This document shows positions 1-8,369 of a stretch of DNA of 26,879 nt, piece after piece (position 1 is the stretch's first letter; the number at the start of each line of letters is the position of its first letter). Position numbers and translations under genes: made by a program. Location of the stretch: assembly GCA_964443435.1 (NCBI GenBank), contig CAYUCW010000032.1, forward strand, positions 1 through 26,879, read 5' to 3'. The notes under the pieces are model-generated. The model was not told where the DNA came from. It was given only the letters and a program-made list of their open reading frames with translations, and made no database searches. Origin of the DNA: Pseudaquidulcibacter sp964443435. Lineage in GTDB: Bacteria > Pseudomonadota > Alphaproteobacteria > Caulobacterales > Aquidulcibacteraceae.

Positions 1-760
1 TTTTACAAATAGGAAGATTTATGCCATTTGGCATTTTTGTGCGCTCATCACCGCACGCGCCATCGAATTGAGAGCGATTAAGACCAGTAACGCCAGAAAA
101 ATCGGCGCTTGATAGATTTGCATAAGCAAAATTTGAATTAGAAAATTTAGCGCGATTGGCATTAACACCGCGCATATTTGCACCCGAAAAATCAGCAGCT
201 TTAAATTCAGCTTTATCAATACGAGCATTAGTTAAATTTGCAGAGCTAAAATTTACAATATCAAATTGAGAATCTGTAAAAATAACATTGGTAAGATTTG
301 CGCCAATAAAATCAGAATCATTTATGACGCTTCTTGAGAAATTACTACGCGAAAAATTAGCCGCATTACTATTTGTATTTTTTACTATTGCATCACTAAA
401 ATTAGTAGAATTCATAGTTGCATTACTAAGATTGGATTTCAAAAATACAGCTTTATTAAAATCCGCATTTGTAAAATTACCACTTTTCATATCAGCATGT
501 TTAAGGTGAGATCCTGAAAATCTTGCACCCATAAAATTGCTACCCATCATTCTTGCGCCGATTAAATTGCGATTTTCAAGATTGCAATTAACACAAGAGC
601 CAGTAAAATCACGGCTATAGGTTACATTAGTTGGGCGACCCTTAGAGTTCCAAAGCCCATCTTCAAAAAAGTCTCTAGACTGAGCGCTAGATGCAAAAAA
701 ACCGCTTAAAATAATCAAACTCAAAGGTAATAATTGTTTTAGGCGGTTTTTGTTTTTCAT
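1..760 (-). CDS. Secreted pentapeptide-repeat protein (3' end outside window)
   Basis: The frame opens at an ATG at 760 and stays open to the left edge, giving 253 residues with no stop seen, so the gene is partial at its 3' end. Residues 1-27 form a Sec-type signal peptide (hydrophobic LPLSLIILSGFFASSAQ). From about residue 60 to 225 the protein is a run of pentapeptide repeats (NFxxA, DFxxA, NLxxA), roughly 33 units, the signature of a right-handed quadrilateral beta-helix. The repeats are bracketed by C56-x2-C59 and C236-x15-C252. It is paralogous to the next gene upstream (start 1308), with the same caps and a similar tail (CGDERTKMPNGI versus CGDVETELPKGL). That similarity suggests only a few residues are missing. 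The 59-base gap to its neighbour suggests one operon. I infer a periplasmic or surface structural role; the biochemical function is unknown. Confidence 0.85.
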   Translation of the reverse strand, partial: MKNKNRLKQLLPLSLIILSGFFASSAQSRDFFEDGLWNSKGRPTNVTYSRDFTGSCVNCNLENRNLIGARMMGSNFMGARFSGSHLKHADMKSGNFTNADFNKAVFLKSNLSNATMNSTNFSDAIVKNTNSNAANFSRSNFSRSVINDSDFIGANLTNVIFTDSQFDIVNFSSANLTNARIDKAEFKAADFSGANMRGVNANRAKFSNSNFAYANLSSADFSGVTGLNRSQFDGACGDERTKMPNGINLPICK

Positions 761-819
761 AATTTTATTATAAAGTAAAATTTCTTATTTAATACTTAAA
801 AAAATTTAAGAATACAAAC

Positions 820-1308
820 TTATCTACAAGCTGCAACCCTTAAACCTTTTGGTAATTCAGTTTCAACATCACCACAAGCAGTACTTAATTGAGCTTGAGT
901 AAGACCACGCGCACCAGATAATTCAGCACCAGATAAATCAGCACCAGAAAGATTTGCGCCTTTAAAGCTTGCGCCTGAAAAATAACCGCCAACTAAGGAT
1001 GCATTAGCAAGATTAGCACCAGAGAAATTAGCGCCTGTCGCTCTAACACCATAAAGATTAGCAATCGAAAGGTCAGAGCGTGAAAAATTAGCTCTATCAA
1101 TGACTGCAAGAGAGAAATCAGATTGGCGAAGTCTTGCACCTGCGAAAGTGCGGCCGGCTAATTCCTTATAAGAAAGATCTGCTTGAAATAAGTTACAACC
1201 AGCGCATGAACGACCAGATTGAACAGAACTTACTTGCGCTGTGTTTTGAGCCATAGCAGGAAAAGCTAGCAATCCTAGTGCAATTGCAATTACGCCTATT
1301 TGTTTCAT
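820..1308 (-). CDS. Secreted pentapeptide-repeat protein, shorter paralogue
   Basis: I start this 162-residue protein at the ATG at 1308 rather than 1356. That ATG has a good GGAG ribosome site about 8 bases upstream and begins directly with a signal peptide (MKQIGVIAIALGLLAFPAMA, cleavage after AMA). Residues 39-134 are pentapeptide repeats (ANFSG, ANLSG, ADLSG), about 19 units or five beta-helix coils. Cysteines flank the repeats: C35-x2-C38 before and C145-x15-C161 after, the same spacing as in the downstream paralogue. This suggests disulfide-capped ends in the periplasm. Secreted pentapeptide proteins of this pattern are common in alphaproteobacteria, but I know of no defined activity for them. 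Confidence 0.85.
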   Translation of the reverse strand: MKQIGVIAIALGLLAFPAMAQNTAQVSSVQSGRSCAGCNLFQADLSYKELAGRTFAGARLRQSDFSLAVIDRANFSRSDLSIANLYGVRATGANFSGANLANASLVGGYFSGASFKGANLSGADLSGAELSGARGLTQAQLSTACGDVETELPKGLRVAACR

Positions 1309-1400
1309 AATAAGACACTCCGAAAAAGAAATATGAATTTTTATATTTCTATGCATATATGATGCCTAATAAAGTAATCTTATTAAATTTTCTTAAACTA

Positions 1401-3833
1401 TTAATTTTCGCTTATGTTTTGTACATCATTCATCGGTGTTGCTAATGAATAACCACAAGCATCACATAATGTTCCACTTATGGTCTGCCTTAAAGTGAAG
1501 TGACCACATTCAGGGCAGGGATCGCCTTGATAATTATAATCTTTTATTAAATTTGTATCCGCAAGATTAGTTTTTGGCCTTGTTGGCAATTGTAATAGAT
1601 TAGCAGGAATATTGCCGCGTGAAAAACCTTTGGAAATAAATTGTGAAGCGCTTATTGAATTTTCGCCACCAACATCCGAAAAACTTTCGATTTTTTCAGT
1701 ATTCGCAAGATCAAATCTATCAAGATATGAAACCGCAAGCTCTCTGAAAATATAATCTATAATCGAAGTCGCATTCTTGATTGAATCATTGCCCTCTACT
1801 TCGCCAGAAGGCTCAAACCTTGTTCCGACAAAAGCATCAACATATTCTTGTAAAGGCACACCATATTGAAGGCCAATTGAAGTAGATATTGCAAAATTAT
1901 TCATAAGGCTTCGGAATGCCGCGCCTTCTTTATGCATATCAATAAATAATTCACCTAGCTCACCATCATCAAATTCACCAGTATGAAGATATACTTTATG
2001 GCCGCCTACTTTTGCTTTTTGAATATAGCCTTTGCGTCTATCTGGAAGTTTTTGTCTTATATTAGGTCTTTCAACATATTTTTCGACAATTTTTTCAACT
2101 TCTATTTCTACTCTCTCTATGCGTGGTTCAGGTTCATAATTTTCAAGATAGCTAAAGTCCTTATCATATGAATTTTCAAGATTATTATTTGATTCAAATT
2201 TCAAAGATGACCATTTATTATTTATTGCATTTTCAATTAAATTAGAAAAATCAAATTCATTTTCATATAAATCATTTGCTGAAATTTCGAATAAATCTGA
2301 TTTTATAGTTTTTGCAAGTAAATTATAATATTCTATAATCAAAGAGAAATCATCTTGCTTAATTATATCGATTTCATTTCCAATTCCAAAAGCCCATTCA
2401 TTTGCAATATTTATTTGATTTTCAGTAAATCCTAGCTTTTTAAGTATATCAATATTACCTTGCCAGACTTCATTAATTGAAACACCTAATATATCGGCGC
2501 ATACATCATAGCCAAGATTAATTGGCGAAATCACTTCTTCAATGCTATTTGAATAAGAAATTGCTTCATGGATTGCAACAATAGCATCATCATCAAAGCC
2601 TTTTTCTGCTAAAATTTGATAATTAATACTTGGGCATTCAATAAGGTTACGATTGCCTAGAATTGCGGTCTTAAGCTCATAATTATCATTTAAAATATTA
2701 TTCATTGCATCAATAATATCAATTTTAAATTCCGCAGCACCAACAGATTTAAGCTTTTTAAGGCTTTTGATAGGGAATAGTCCAATAGATTCAGAATTAG
2801 CGATAATATTGATTAAATTACTGGATTCAATTGAGAAAATATTATCAAATCTATTGATAGTTTCAGTAATATTATAAGCAAAATCATATGCTTGTTGGTA
2901 TTTTATGCCTTGTTTAAGTATAGCCGCCGCAAAGCCAGTAAGGCCAATTGATGTTTTGGAGTTTTCAATAGATAAAATTTCGATATCAAGGGCAAATAAC
3001 TCAAAATCAAATTTCTTATTAAATACATAATTAGCAAGATTTAATGTCCAGCCATTTTCAGGTTTAATATAATTATTAAAATAAAGACTTCTTAAATTAC
3101 CTCTTTTGATATTCTCACAAATTAAGTTTATTTCAGCATCTAAAAGACCTTTTGTATTTAATTTTATATCAAGGAACAAATTCTCATTCTTTGATTCATA
3201 ATCATGTTTAATTGCTTCACCGGCAATAATTTGCCTAATCTGCTTATATGAAATCCCTCTATCGATTGCTTTGGCAACCGCTTTTGCAAGTACAGGATTA
3301 TTTCTAGGATTATCATGGCCGCTTCCAACCGACCTTGATAATGCACTATTAATTTCATCGATTGATTTATTATAAGCCTTTATGCCGCTTAATTCTGCAA
3401 GCTTGAGAGAGTTTTTCTTTTCATTATTTTGAAAAAGACTTTCTAAATCCTCTTTATTGGCGCTTGTAATTATCGACTTTTTCAGCTTGGGACCTAGTGA
3501 ATTAGGGCAAATTCTATGGTTATAAATAGCAATTTGCAAATATTCTAAGATTTCATCTTGGATTATAGTATCCGTGCGATTGCTAATACTAGTTTTAATT
3601 TGTTTTATAATGAAGTTTTGAAAATCTATAGCATCAGAATTATTTTCATAGATTGCTTTTAAGCTATCTAGATTTAAACTAATTGGTGCATTTATAAAAA
3701 TTTGATTGCCATAATCATCAATTGCTATTTCACGATTAGCAAATATTGGAAAATTAAAACCATTGTGTTCATTAGCTTTTTTAATTTTTTCAAGCTTTAA
3801 TAAAACATCTATGTTTTGATTTTGATTTTCCAT
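1401..3833 (-). CDS. NrdJ-derived TSCPD protein lacking a recognisable reductase catalytic core
   Basis: The protein has 810 residues. From about residue 575 it closely resembles the C-terminus of alphaproteobacterial vitamin B12-dependent (class II) ribonucleotide reductase. It has the linker with LPDRRKGY (about 596-603), then the TSCPD domain with GGHKVYLHTGEFDDG, HKEGAAFRSLMNNFA, RFEPSG and GNDSIKNATSI. It ends in a zinc-ribbon cysteine set at C773, C776, C790 and C793. The middle part (about 400-500) has LxxKGFxxxAI and LKKLGFTENQI stretches like the helical inserts of NrdJ. I find no NPCGE-like active-site cysteine motif and no recognisable barrel sequence, and the length is well below the usual 1200 residues or so. 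It is therefore probably not a working reductase. A regulatory or nucleotide-binding role is inference. The start ATG has only a weak GAAAG ribosome site, and the gene is divergent from the complex I subunit gene. Confidence 0.7.
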   Translation of the reverse strand: MENQNQNIDVLLKLEKIKKANEHNGFNFPIFANREIAIDDYGNQIFINAPISLNLDSLKAIYENNSDAIDFQNFIIKQIKTSISNRTDTIIQDEILEYLQIAIYNHRICPNSLGPKLKKSIITSANKEDLESLFQNNEKKNSLKLAELSGIKAYNKSIDEINSALSRSVGSGHDNPRNNPVLAKAVAKAIDRGISYKQIRQIIAGEAIKHDYESKNENLFLDIKLNTKGLLDAEINLICENIKRGNLRSLYFNNYIKPENGWTLNLANYVFNKKFDFELFALDIEILSIENSKTSIGLTGFAAAILKQGIKYQQAYDFAYNITETINRFDNIFSIESSNLINIIANSESIGLFPIKSLKKLKSVGAAEFKIDIIDAMNNILNDNYELKTAILGNRNLIECPSINYQILAEKGFDDDAIVAIHEAISYSNSIEEVISPINLGYDVCADILGVSINEVWQGNIDILKKLGFTENQINIANEWAFGIGNEIDIIKQDDFSLIIEYYNLLAKTIKSDLFEISANDLYENEFDFSNLIENAINNKWSSLKFESNNNLENSYDKDFSYLENYEPEPRIERVEIEVEKIVEKYVERPNIRQKLPDRRKGYIQKAKVGGHKVYLHTGEFDDGELGELFIDMHKEGAAFRSLMNNFAISTSIGLQYGVPLQEYVDAFVGTRFEPSGEVEGNDSIKNATSIIDYIFRELAVSYLDRFDLANTEKIESFSDVGGENSISASQFISKGFSRGNIPANLLQLPTRPKTNLADTNLIKDYNYQGDPCPECGHFTLRQTISGTLCDACGYSLATPMNDVQNISEN

Positions 3834-3909
3834 AGCTTAAACAATCTTTCAGACGAATCACTTTTCTAATTTTTTGCCTAAAATCAGCATTTAGCAAGCT
3901 ATTTTTTTC

Positions 3910-4014
3910 TAAAGCTAAGAATAATTACCATCTTATCTGCACTATTATAGTTTTATTTTTTACCTGATTAATGTAATAGATAACTTGTTAAAAAATGCTA
4001 GATTCTTAGCTTTA
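3910..4014. repeat. 13-base inverted repeat in the divergent intergenic region
   Basis: TAAAGCTAAGAAT at 3910-3922 is exactly repeated in inverted orientation as ATTCTTAGCTTTA at 4002-4014. The spacer is 79 bases. It lies between the NrdJ-derived gene and the NDUFA12 gene, with the right arm about 20 bases before the GTG start at 4035. It could be a pair of binding sites for a dimeric regulator, a leader RNA stem or chance. The arms are AT-rich, which lowers their weight. Confidence 0.45.
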
Positions 4015-4034
4015 ATTTTGTAAAGAGAATTACC

Positions 4035-4433
4035 GTGATCAAAAAAATTTTTACATGGTGGAATGGTGCTACTATTGGCGCATTATTTGATATTAATCGT
4101 CGCGCTAAAAAAGTTGGTGAAGATGAATATGGTAATTCTTATTATGAAGAACCACTTGCGACAATTGAAGGCAGAAAGCGCCGCTATGTAATTTATAATG
4201 GCTATGCCGAGGCGTCTAAAGTGCCTGTTGATTGGCATGGTTGGTTACATTATACTTTTGACAACACACCAATTGAAGAGCCTTTTAAACTTAAAGAGTT
4301 TGAGAAGCCACATCGTCCAAACTTAACTGGTACTATTTTCGCTTCACGTCCAAAAAATAGTATTGCCAATATTTCAAAAGAAAATAATGCAAAAACTGGT
4401 CTTGGCTACGATTCTTGGACTCCTTCAGAGTAG
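4035..4433 (+). CDS. NDUFA12-family complex I accessory subunit (17.2 kDa type)
   Basis: The 132-residue protein matches the alphaproteobacterial homologue of mitochondrial NDUFA12 (B17.2), a peripheral subunit of NADH:ubiquinone oxidoreductase. Landmarks are FTWWNGATIGALF at the N-terminus, KVGEDEYGNSYYEE, RRYVIYNGYAEASKVP, DWHGWLHYT and KPHRPNLTGT. Its length is normal for the family. Translation begins at a GTG, with AAAGAGAA about five bases upstream as the ribosome site. The DUF2155 gene follows after three bases, so the two are almost certainly co-transcribed, as in many alphaproteobacteria. There is no membrane segment or cysteine, consistent with a soluble matrix-side (cytoplasmic) subunit. 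Confidence 0.93.
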   Translation: MIKKIFTWWNGATIGALFDINRRAKKVGEDEYGNSYYEEPLATIEGRKRRYVIYNGYAEASKVPVDWHGWLHYTFDNTPIEEPFKLKEFEKPHRPNLTGTIFASRPKNSIANISKENNAKTGLGYDSWTPSE

Positions 4434-4436
4434 ATA

Positions 4437-5354
4437 ATGAATAAGAAAAGTCTCTATATTGGCGTTGCATCTATTATAGGTGTTTGTGGATTATATTTTG
4501 GTATAAGCTCAAACTTAATTGCGCAGCCAATAGATCAACAAATTCCAGTTGTTGGGACAGAAAGCTTAACCCCTGAATCACAAAACAATACTCAAGAGCC
4601 ATCTGGTATTGATTCTGAATTAGGAACGATTCAAGAATCAGACGTTAAAGAAGTTGAGCCTGCACTTCGTGTTGAAGGTGATGGTGAGTGGACAGCGCCT
4701 GATAGCAATAATAATGCAAATGTTAATACTGAAGGCGTAAATCTTCCAAAATTAACTGCGCCAACAATTCCGATTATTTCTATAAATCAATTATTTCCGC
4801 CAGATAGCTTTGTTCTTGGAGAAGAAAAAAAGATTTCAAGAGATATAAAAGGTACTTCTGCTTTATTTGTCGGTATTAATCGTGAAACTGGTTATTTATT
4901 AAATTTCAGAGTGCCAGTAGGTACTAGTGTAAATTTTGAAGGCCTTAATATCAAAGTTTCAGGCTGTTTTCACTCGCATCCAGAAGATCCTTTAGAATCT
5001 TGGGCTTATGTTGATATTGTAGAAAATAATTTAGACTTAAGACAACAGATTGCGGTTATTCCTGCACGCGATAGGCAAAGACGCAAACAAAAGCTTGAAA
5101 ATGCGATGGTTAAGCATGGCTGGATTATGGCCTCTAGCCCGAATGTTACGCCAATAGATCATCCAATTTATGATGTAAAATTATTGACTTGTGAAGGCGG
5201 AATTATGCCACTGGTTCAAAATAATACTATGCCTGCAAATGGTAAAAAACCTAATAAACCAAAACTAACTGCGACCAAAGCTAAAGAAGAAGCGCCTGTG
5301 GCAGTTGAAGAAGCTGTTGCACCACCTGCTACTCAAGAAGCCGAAGTTAGATAG
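4437..5354 (+). CDS. DUF2155-family exported envelope protein
   Basis: The protein has 305 residues. A hydrophobic N-terminal segment (about 7-30) acts as signal or anchor. A low-complexity acidic region follows to about residue 100. The conserved DUF2155 core begins near residue 130: ALFVGINRETG, FRVPVGTSVNFEGLNI, a CFHSHPEDPLESWAYVDI stretch, then HGWIMASSPNVTPIDHPIYDVKLLTCEG. The tail is rich in Lys, Ala, Glu and Pro. The family is alphaproteobacterial and lies beside aat and the NDUFA12 gene by synteny; its molecular function is undefined. The ATG comes three bases after the previous stop. The 3' end overlaps the convergent aat gene by eight bases. Confidence 0.85.
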   Translation: MNKKSLYIGVASIIGVCGLYFGISSNLIAQPIDQQIPVVGTESLTPESQNNTQEPSGIDSELGTIQESDVKEVEPALRVEGDGEWTAPDSNNNANVNTEGVNLPKLTAPTIPIISINQLFPPDSFVLGEEKKISRDIKGTSALFVGINRETGYLLNFRVPVGTSVNFEGLNIKVSGCFHSHPEDPLESWAYVDIVENNLDLRQQIAVIPARDRQRRKQKLENAMVKHGWIMASSPNVTPIDHPIYDVKLLTCEGGIMPLVQNNTMPANGKKPNKPKLTATKAKEEAPVAVEEAVAPPATQEAEVR

Positions 5355-5964
5355 AATTTATATATTCTTGCGGAAAAACTAAGTTGTCTTTTTGGCTATT
5401 TAATAATAAAAATGAAAATTCTTTTCTTGATATTTCAATTAATCCAAATTGCTCAAGATGTGGATTGTGGAATTGCGCATCAAGTAAGCTATAATTAGCA
5501 AAATCTAATGCTTCGACAAGTTTAATTAGTGCGATTTTACTTGCATTTGTTTTGGTACTAAACATGCTTTCACCAAAAAAAGCTGAGCCCATGCTTATGC
5601 CATACAATCCACCAATAAGTATATTATCATCCCATACTTCTATTGAATGGGCGTGACCATTTTGATGCAATTCACAGTATAAATTAATGATGGAATTATT
5701 TATCCATGTTTCCGTGCGCTTTGCATTTAAAGAAGCACATGAATGTATAGTCTGACGAAAATCTTTATTACAGGTAATTCTATAATTAGTATTTTTATAA
5801 AAACGATTTAAGCGCTTTGGAATATGAAATTCTTTTATTGGAATTATACCACGGTATAAAGGGTCAATAATCTCTATTTCCAGAGAATTTCGACCCTTTG
5901 CCATAGGAAATAATCCTAGCCTATACAATTCCAATAATTGTTCAGAACCAAAATAATTTTCCAT
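5347..5964 (-). CDS. aat: Leucyl/phenylalanyl-tRNA--protein transferase
   Basis: Aat transfers Leu or Phe from aminoacyl-tRNA to N-terminal Lys or Arg of proteins, marking them for ClpS/ClpAP degradation in the cytoplasm. The 205-residue protein carries the family signature: YRLGLFPMA near the start, GGLYGISMGSAFFGESMFS, ASKIALIKLVEAL and LLDAQFHNPHLEQFG. The acidic ISRKEFSFLL segment follows. It is somewhat shorter than the usual 230 or so residues. It lies three bases downstream of accC on the same strand, in the order accB-accC-aat typical of alphaproteobacteria, and is probably transcribed with them. Its last eight bases overlap the convergent DUF2155 gene. Confidence 0.95.
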   Translation of the reverse strand: MENYFGSEQLLELYRLGLFPMAKGRNSLEIEIIDPLYRGIIPIKEFHIPKRLNRFYKNTNYRITCNKDFRQTIHSCASLNAKRTETWINNSIINLYCELHQNGHAHSIEVWDDNILIGGLYGISMGSAFFGESMFSTKTNASKIALIKLVEALDFANYSLLDAQFHNPHLEQFGLIEISRKEFSFLLLNSQKDNLVFPQEYINSI

Positions 5965-5967
5965 AAA

Positions 5968-7317
5968 TTATTTATCGGTTTGTTCTTCCATCCATTTTTC
6001 AAGCCAGTGAATATTATAATTTCCGTTAATAATATCTTGGTTTTGAATTAGTTTTTGGAATAATGGAGTAGTAGTTTTAGTTCCTGTAATAACCATTTCG
6101 CCCAAAGCACGCTTTAAACGCATTAAGCATTCAGTACGATTATTGCCATGAACAATAAGTTTACCAATCAAACTATCATAATATGGCGGTATTTTATAGC
6201 CGGCATAAATCGCAGAATCTAAGCGAACACCTAAGCCACCCGGTGCATGAAAATCAATAATTTTCCCTGGTGATGGCGCAAAAGTTTCTGGATCTTCGGC
6301 ATTAATACGGCATTCAATAGCAACGCCATTAAATTTAACATCTTCTTGAGTGAAAGATAAAGGGAGACCTGCGGCAATCCTGATTTGCTCTCTCACAAGA
6401 TCAATACCTGTAATTGCCTCGGTAACTGGATGCTCTACTTGAAGGCGCGTATTCATTTCAATGAAATAGAATTCACCATTCTCATAAAGGAATTCAATAG
6501 TCCCAACACCCAAATAACCAAGTGTTTTAATTGCTTTTACAACTATATCACCAATTGCATCACGCTCTTTAGAAGATAGTGCAGGGGAAGGGGCTTCCTC
6601 TAGTACTTTTTGGTGGCGACGTTGCAAAGAGCAGTCTCTTTCACCGAGATGCACAACATTACCAAAACTATCGGCAACTACTTGAATTTCAATATGTCTT
6701 GGTAAAGTAAGATATTTTTCAAGATATACAGTATCATCACCAAATGCATTCTTAGCTTCTGAGCGCGCAGTAGAAATAGCATTCAATAATTCTTCTTTAG
6801 TTTGGGCAAGTTTCATACCCCTGCCACCGCCCCCAGAAGAGGCTTTAACTAAAACTGGATAACCAATTTTACCAGCAATCTCTAAAGCTTCTTCTTCACT
6901 AGAAACCGCACCATCAGAACCAGGAACAACAGGAATTCCCGCCGCCGCAACCGCAGCTTTTGCAGTAATCTTATCACCCATCATTTTAATATGGTCAGAA
7001 GTTGGGCCAATAAATTTAATGCCATGTGCTTCTACGATTTCTGCAAATCTTGCATTTTCAGAAAGGAAGCCATAACCTGGATGCACTGCTTGCGCGCCAG
7101 TAATTTCACATGCACTAATAATCGCTGGAATATTTAAATACGATAAAGTACCAGATGGCGGGCCAATACAAACGCTTTCATCGGCAAGGCGAACGTGCAT
7201 AGCGTCAGAATCTGCGGTAGAATGAACCGCAACTGTTGAAATGCCCATTTCTTTACAAGCTCTATGAATACGTAGAGCAATTTCGCCACGATTAGCAATT
7301 AGAATTTTATCAAACAC
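5968..7317 (-). CDS. accC: Acetyl-CoA carboxylase biotin carboxylase subunit
   Basis: AccC carboxylates the biotin of AccB using ATP and bicarbonate, the first half-reaction of malonyl-CoA synthesis for fatty acids. Motifs seen are FDKILIANRGEIALRI at the N-terminus, the ATP-grasp glycine loop KASSGGGGRGMKL, ERDCSLQRRHQKVLEEAP, and FIEMNTRLQVEHPVTE with the catalytic and metal-binding residues. I choose the GTG at 7317 (449 residues), because it begins the protein exactly at the canonical MFDKIL. A TTG at 7344 would add nine residues and overlap accB. The GTG lies 11 bases after the accB stop, so accB-accC form a two-gene unit. Confidence 0.96.
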   Translation of the reverse strand: MFDKILIANRGEIALRIHRACKEMGISTVAVHSTADSDAMHVRLADESVCIGPPSGTLSYLNIPAIISACEITGAQAVHPGYGFLSENARFAEIVEAHGIKFIGPTSDHIKMMGDKITAKAAVAAAGIPVVPGSDGAVSSEEEALEIAGKIGYPVLVKASSGGGGRGMKLAQTKEELLNAISTARSEAKNAFGDDTVYLEKYLTLPRHIEIQVVADSFGNVVHLGERDCSLQRRHQKVLEEAPSPALSSKERDAIGDIVVKAIKTLGYLGVGTIEFLYENGEFYFIEMNTRLQVEHPVTEAITGIDLVREQIRIAAGLPLSFTQEDVKFNGVAIECRINAEDPETFAPSPGKIIDFHAPGGLGVRLDSAIYAGYKIPPYYDSLIGKLIVHGNNRTECLMRLKRALGEMVITGTKTTTPLFQKLIQNQDIINGNYNIHWLEKWMEEQTDK

Positions 7318-7328
7318 GGTGCAGCTCG

Positions 7329-7796
7329 TTATTCTATTACGCAAAGATTTTCGCCAAATTCAACTGGCTGTCCATCTTTTACTAAAATCTCTTTTACTGT
7401 GCCTGAAGCAGTTGAGTTTACTGCATTCATAGTTTTCATTGCTTCAATAATAAATAATTGTTGGCCTTCTTTAATTTTATCGCCAACTTGTACGAATTGT
7501 TTTACGCCTGGTTCTGGTGAAAGATACACAGTACCAACCATAGGAGAAGTTAAATAATTTTTATTAGCTTCGGGTGCTTTTGGTGCAGCAGGCGCTTCAA
7601 TCGGCGCAGCAGCAGGAGCAGGCGCAGCAGCCACAGGAGGTGCAGAATAAGATTGCACTTGAGCAACCACATTATTGGTTCTAGCTACTTTAATTTTAGT
7701 ACCATTATAATCGATTTCGATTTCGCTCAATTCGCTATCGCAAAGTATCTTTGCTAAATCTTTTACTAGTTTTGTATCGAAGCCGTTCGTCGGCAT
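7329..7796 (-). CDS. accB: Biotin carboxyl carrier protein of acetyl-CoA carboxylase
   Basis: AccB carries the biotin that AccC carboxylates and the carboxyltransferase discharges. The N-terminal third (DTKLVKDLAKILCDSELSEI) is the usual helical domain. It is followed by a Pro/Ala linker of the PVAAAPAPAAAP type. The C-terminal biotinyl domain has the biotinylation site EAMKTMNAV, with the biotin on the lysine. Two ATGs lie close together, at 7802 and 7796. The second is favoured because GGAG abuts the first ATG and sits at proper distance from the second, giving 155 residues. It is co-transcribed with accC. AroQ lies upstream on the same strand after an AT-rich gap of about 90 bases. Confidence 0.96.
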   Translation of the reverse strand: MPTNGFDTKLVKDLAKILCDSELSEIEIDYNGTKIKVARTNNVVAQVQSYSAPPVAAAPAPAAAPIEAPAAPKAPEANKNYLTSPMVGTVYLSPEPGVKQFVQVGDKIKEGQQLFIIEAMKTMNAVNSTASGTVKEILVKDGQPVEFGENLCVIE

Positions 7797-7885
7797 AAGC
7801 ATCTCCAGACATTAGTTTGAATCGAATTTATGAAAATTCTTTATAGATTATTATATAATTTTCCAACTATTTAGCGCACTTAGCA

Positions 7886-8332
7886 TTATTTAACAAATTG
7901 CTTTATACCATTTAGTGCAATTTCGTATGATTTTACACCAAATCCTGCAACTATTGCGTTTGCAGTAGGTGCTATATAGCTGTGATGACGGAATTCTTCT
8001 CTTTTAGAAGGATTAGAAATATGAACTTCAATAATAGCGCCTTCAAATGCTTTAAGGGCGTCATGAATGGCAACTGAAGTATGGGTAAATGCAGCGGCAT
8101 TAATAATAATACCTTTTGCATTCTGCCTTGCTTCATGAATCCATTCAATAATTTCACCTTCATGATTTGATTGAACAAAAACAATTTTTAAATCAATAGA
8201 TTGTGCAATTTTTTCACAATTTGCTTTAACGTCATCAAGTGTCTGAGAACCATAAATATGTGGTTCTCTTTGCCCCAAGAGATTAAGATTAGGTCCATTA
8301 ATTATATAAATAGTATCTGACATTTTTTGCAT
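7886..8332 (-). CDS. aroQ: 3-dehydroquinate dehydratase, type II
   Basis: AroQ converts 3-dehydroquinate to 3-dehydroshikimate in the shikimate pathway. The 148-residue length fits the small dodecameric type II enzyme. Signatures are INGPNLNLLGQREPHIYG (with the catalytic Tyr), QSNHEGEIIEWIHEA, INAAAFTHTSVAIHDAL, EVHISNPSKREEFRHHSYIAP (with the catalytic His) and AGFGVKSY. Two starts are possible, ATG at 8332 or 8323; neither has a strong ribosome site and I keep the longer. The gene precedes accB-accC on the same strand, an arrangement widespread in alphaproteobacteria, and is divergent from thiS. Confidence 0.95.
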   Translation of the reverse strand: MQKMSDTIYIINGPNLNLLGQREPHIYGSQTLDDVKANCEKIAQSIDLKIVFVQSNHEGEIIEWIHEARQNAKGIIINAAAFTHTSVAIHDALKAFEGAIIEVHISNPSKREEFRHHSYIAPTANAIVAGFGVKSYEIALNGIKQFVK

Positions 8333-8369
8333 TATTCTTTATAAGTCTATTTAATTTCTTTACTTAAAT

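Noticed and set aside
288..509. Open frame of 73 codons on the plus strand at the left edge
   Set aside because: It is antisense to the pentapeptide-repeat gene, whose signal peptide and repeats are unmistakable.
795..810. Terminator between the two pentapeptide genes
   Set aside because: The only hairpin, CTTAAA with TTTAAG, is six AT-rich pairs and too weak. The genes are more likely co-transcribed.
5968..7344. Longer accC beginning at a TTG at 7344
   Set aside because: The GTG at 7317 starts the protein exactly at the conserved N-terminus and avoids overlap with accB.
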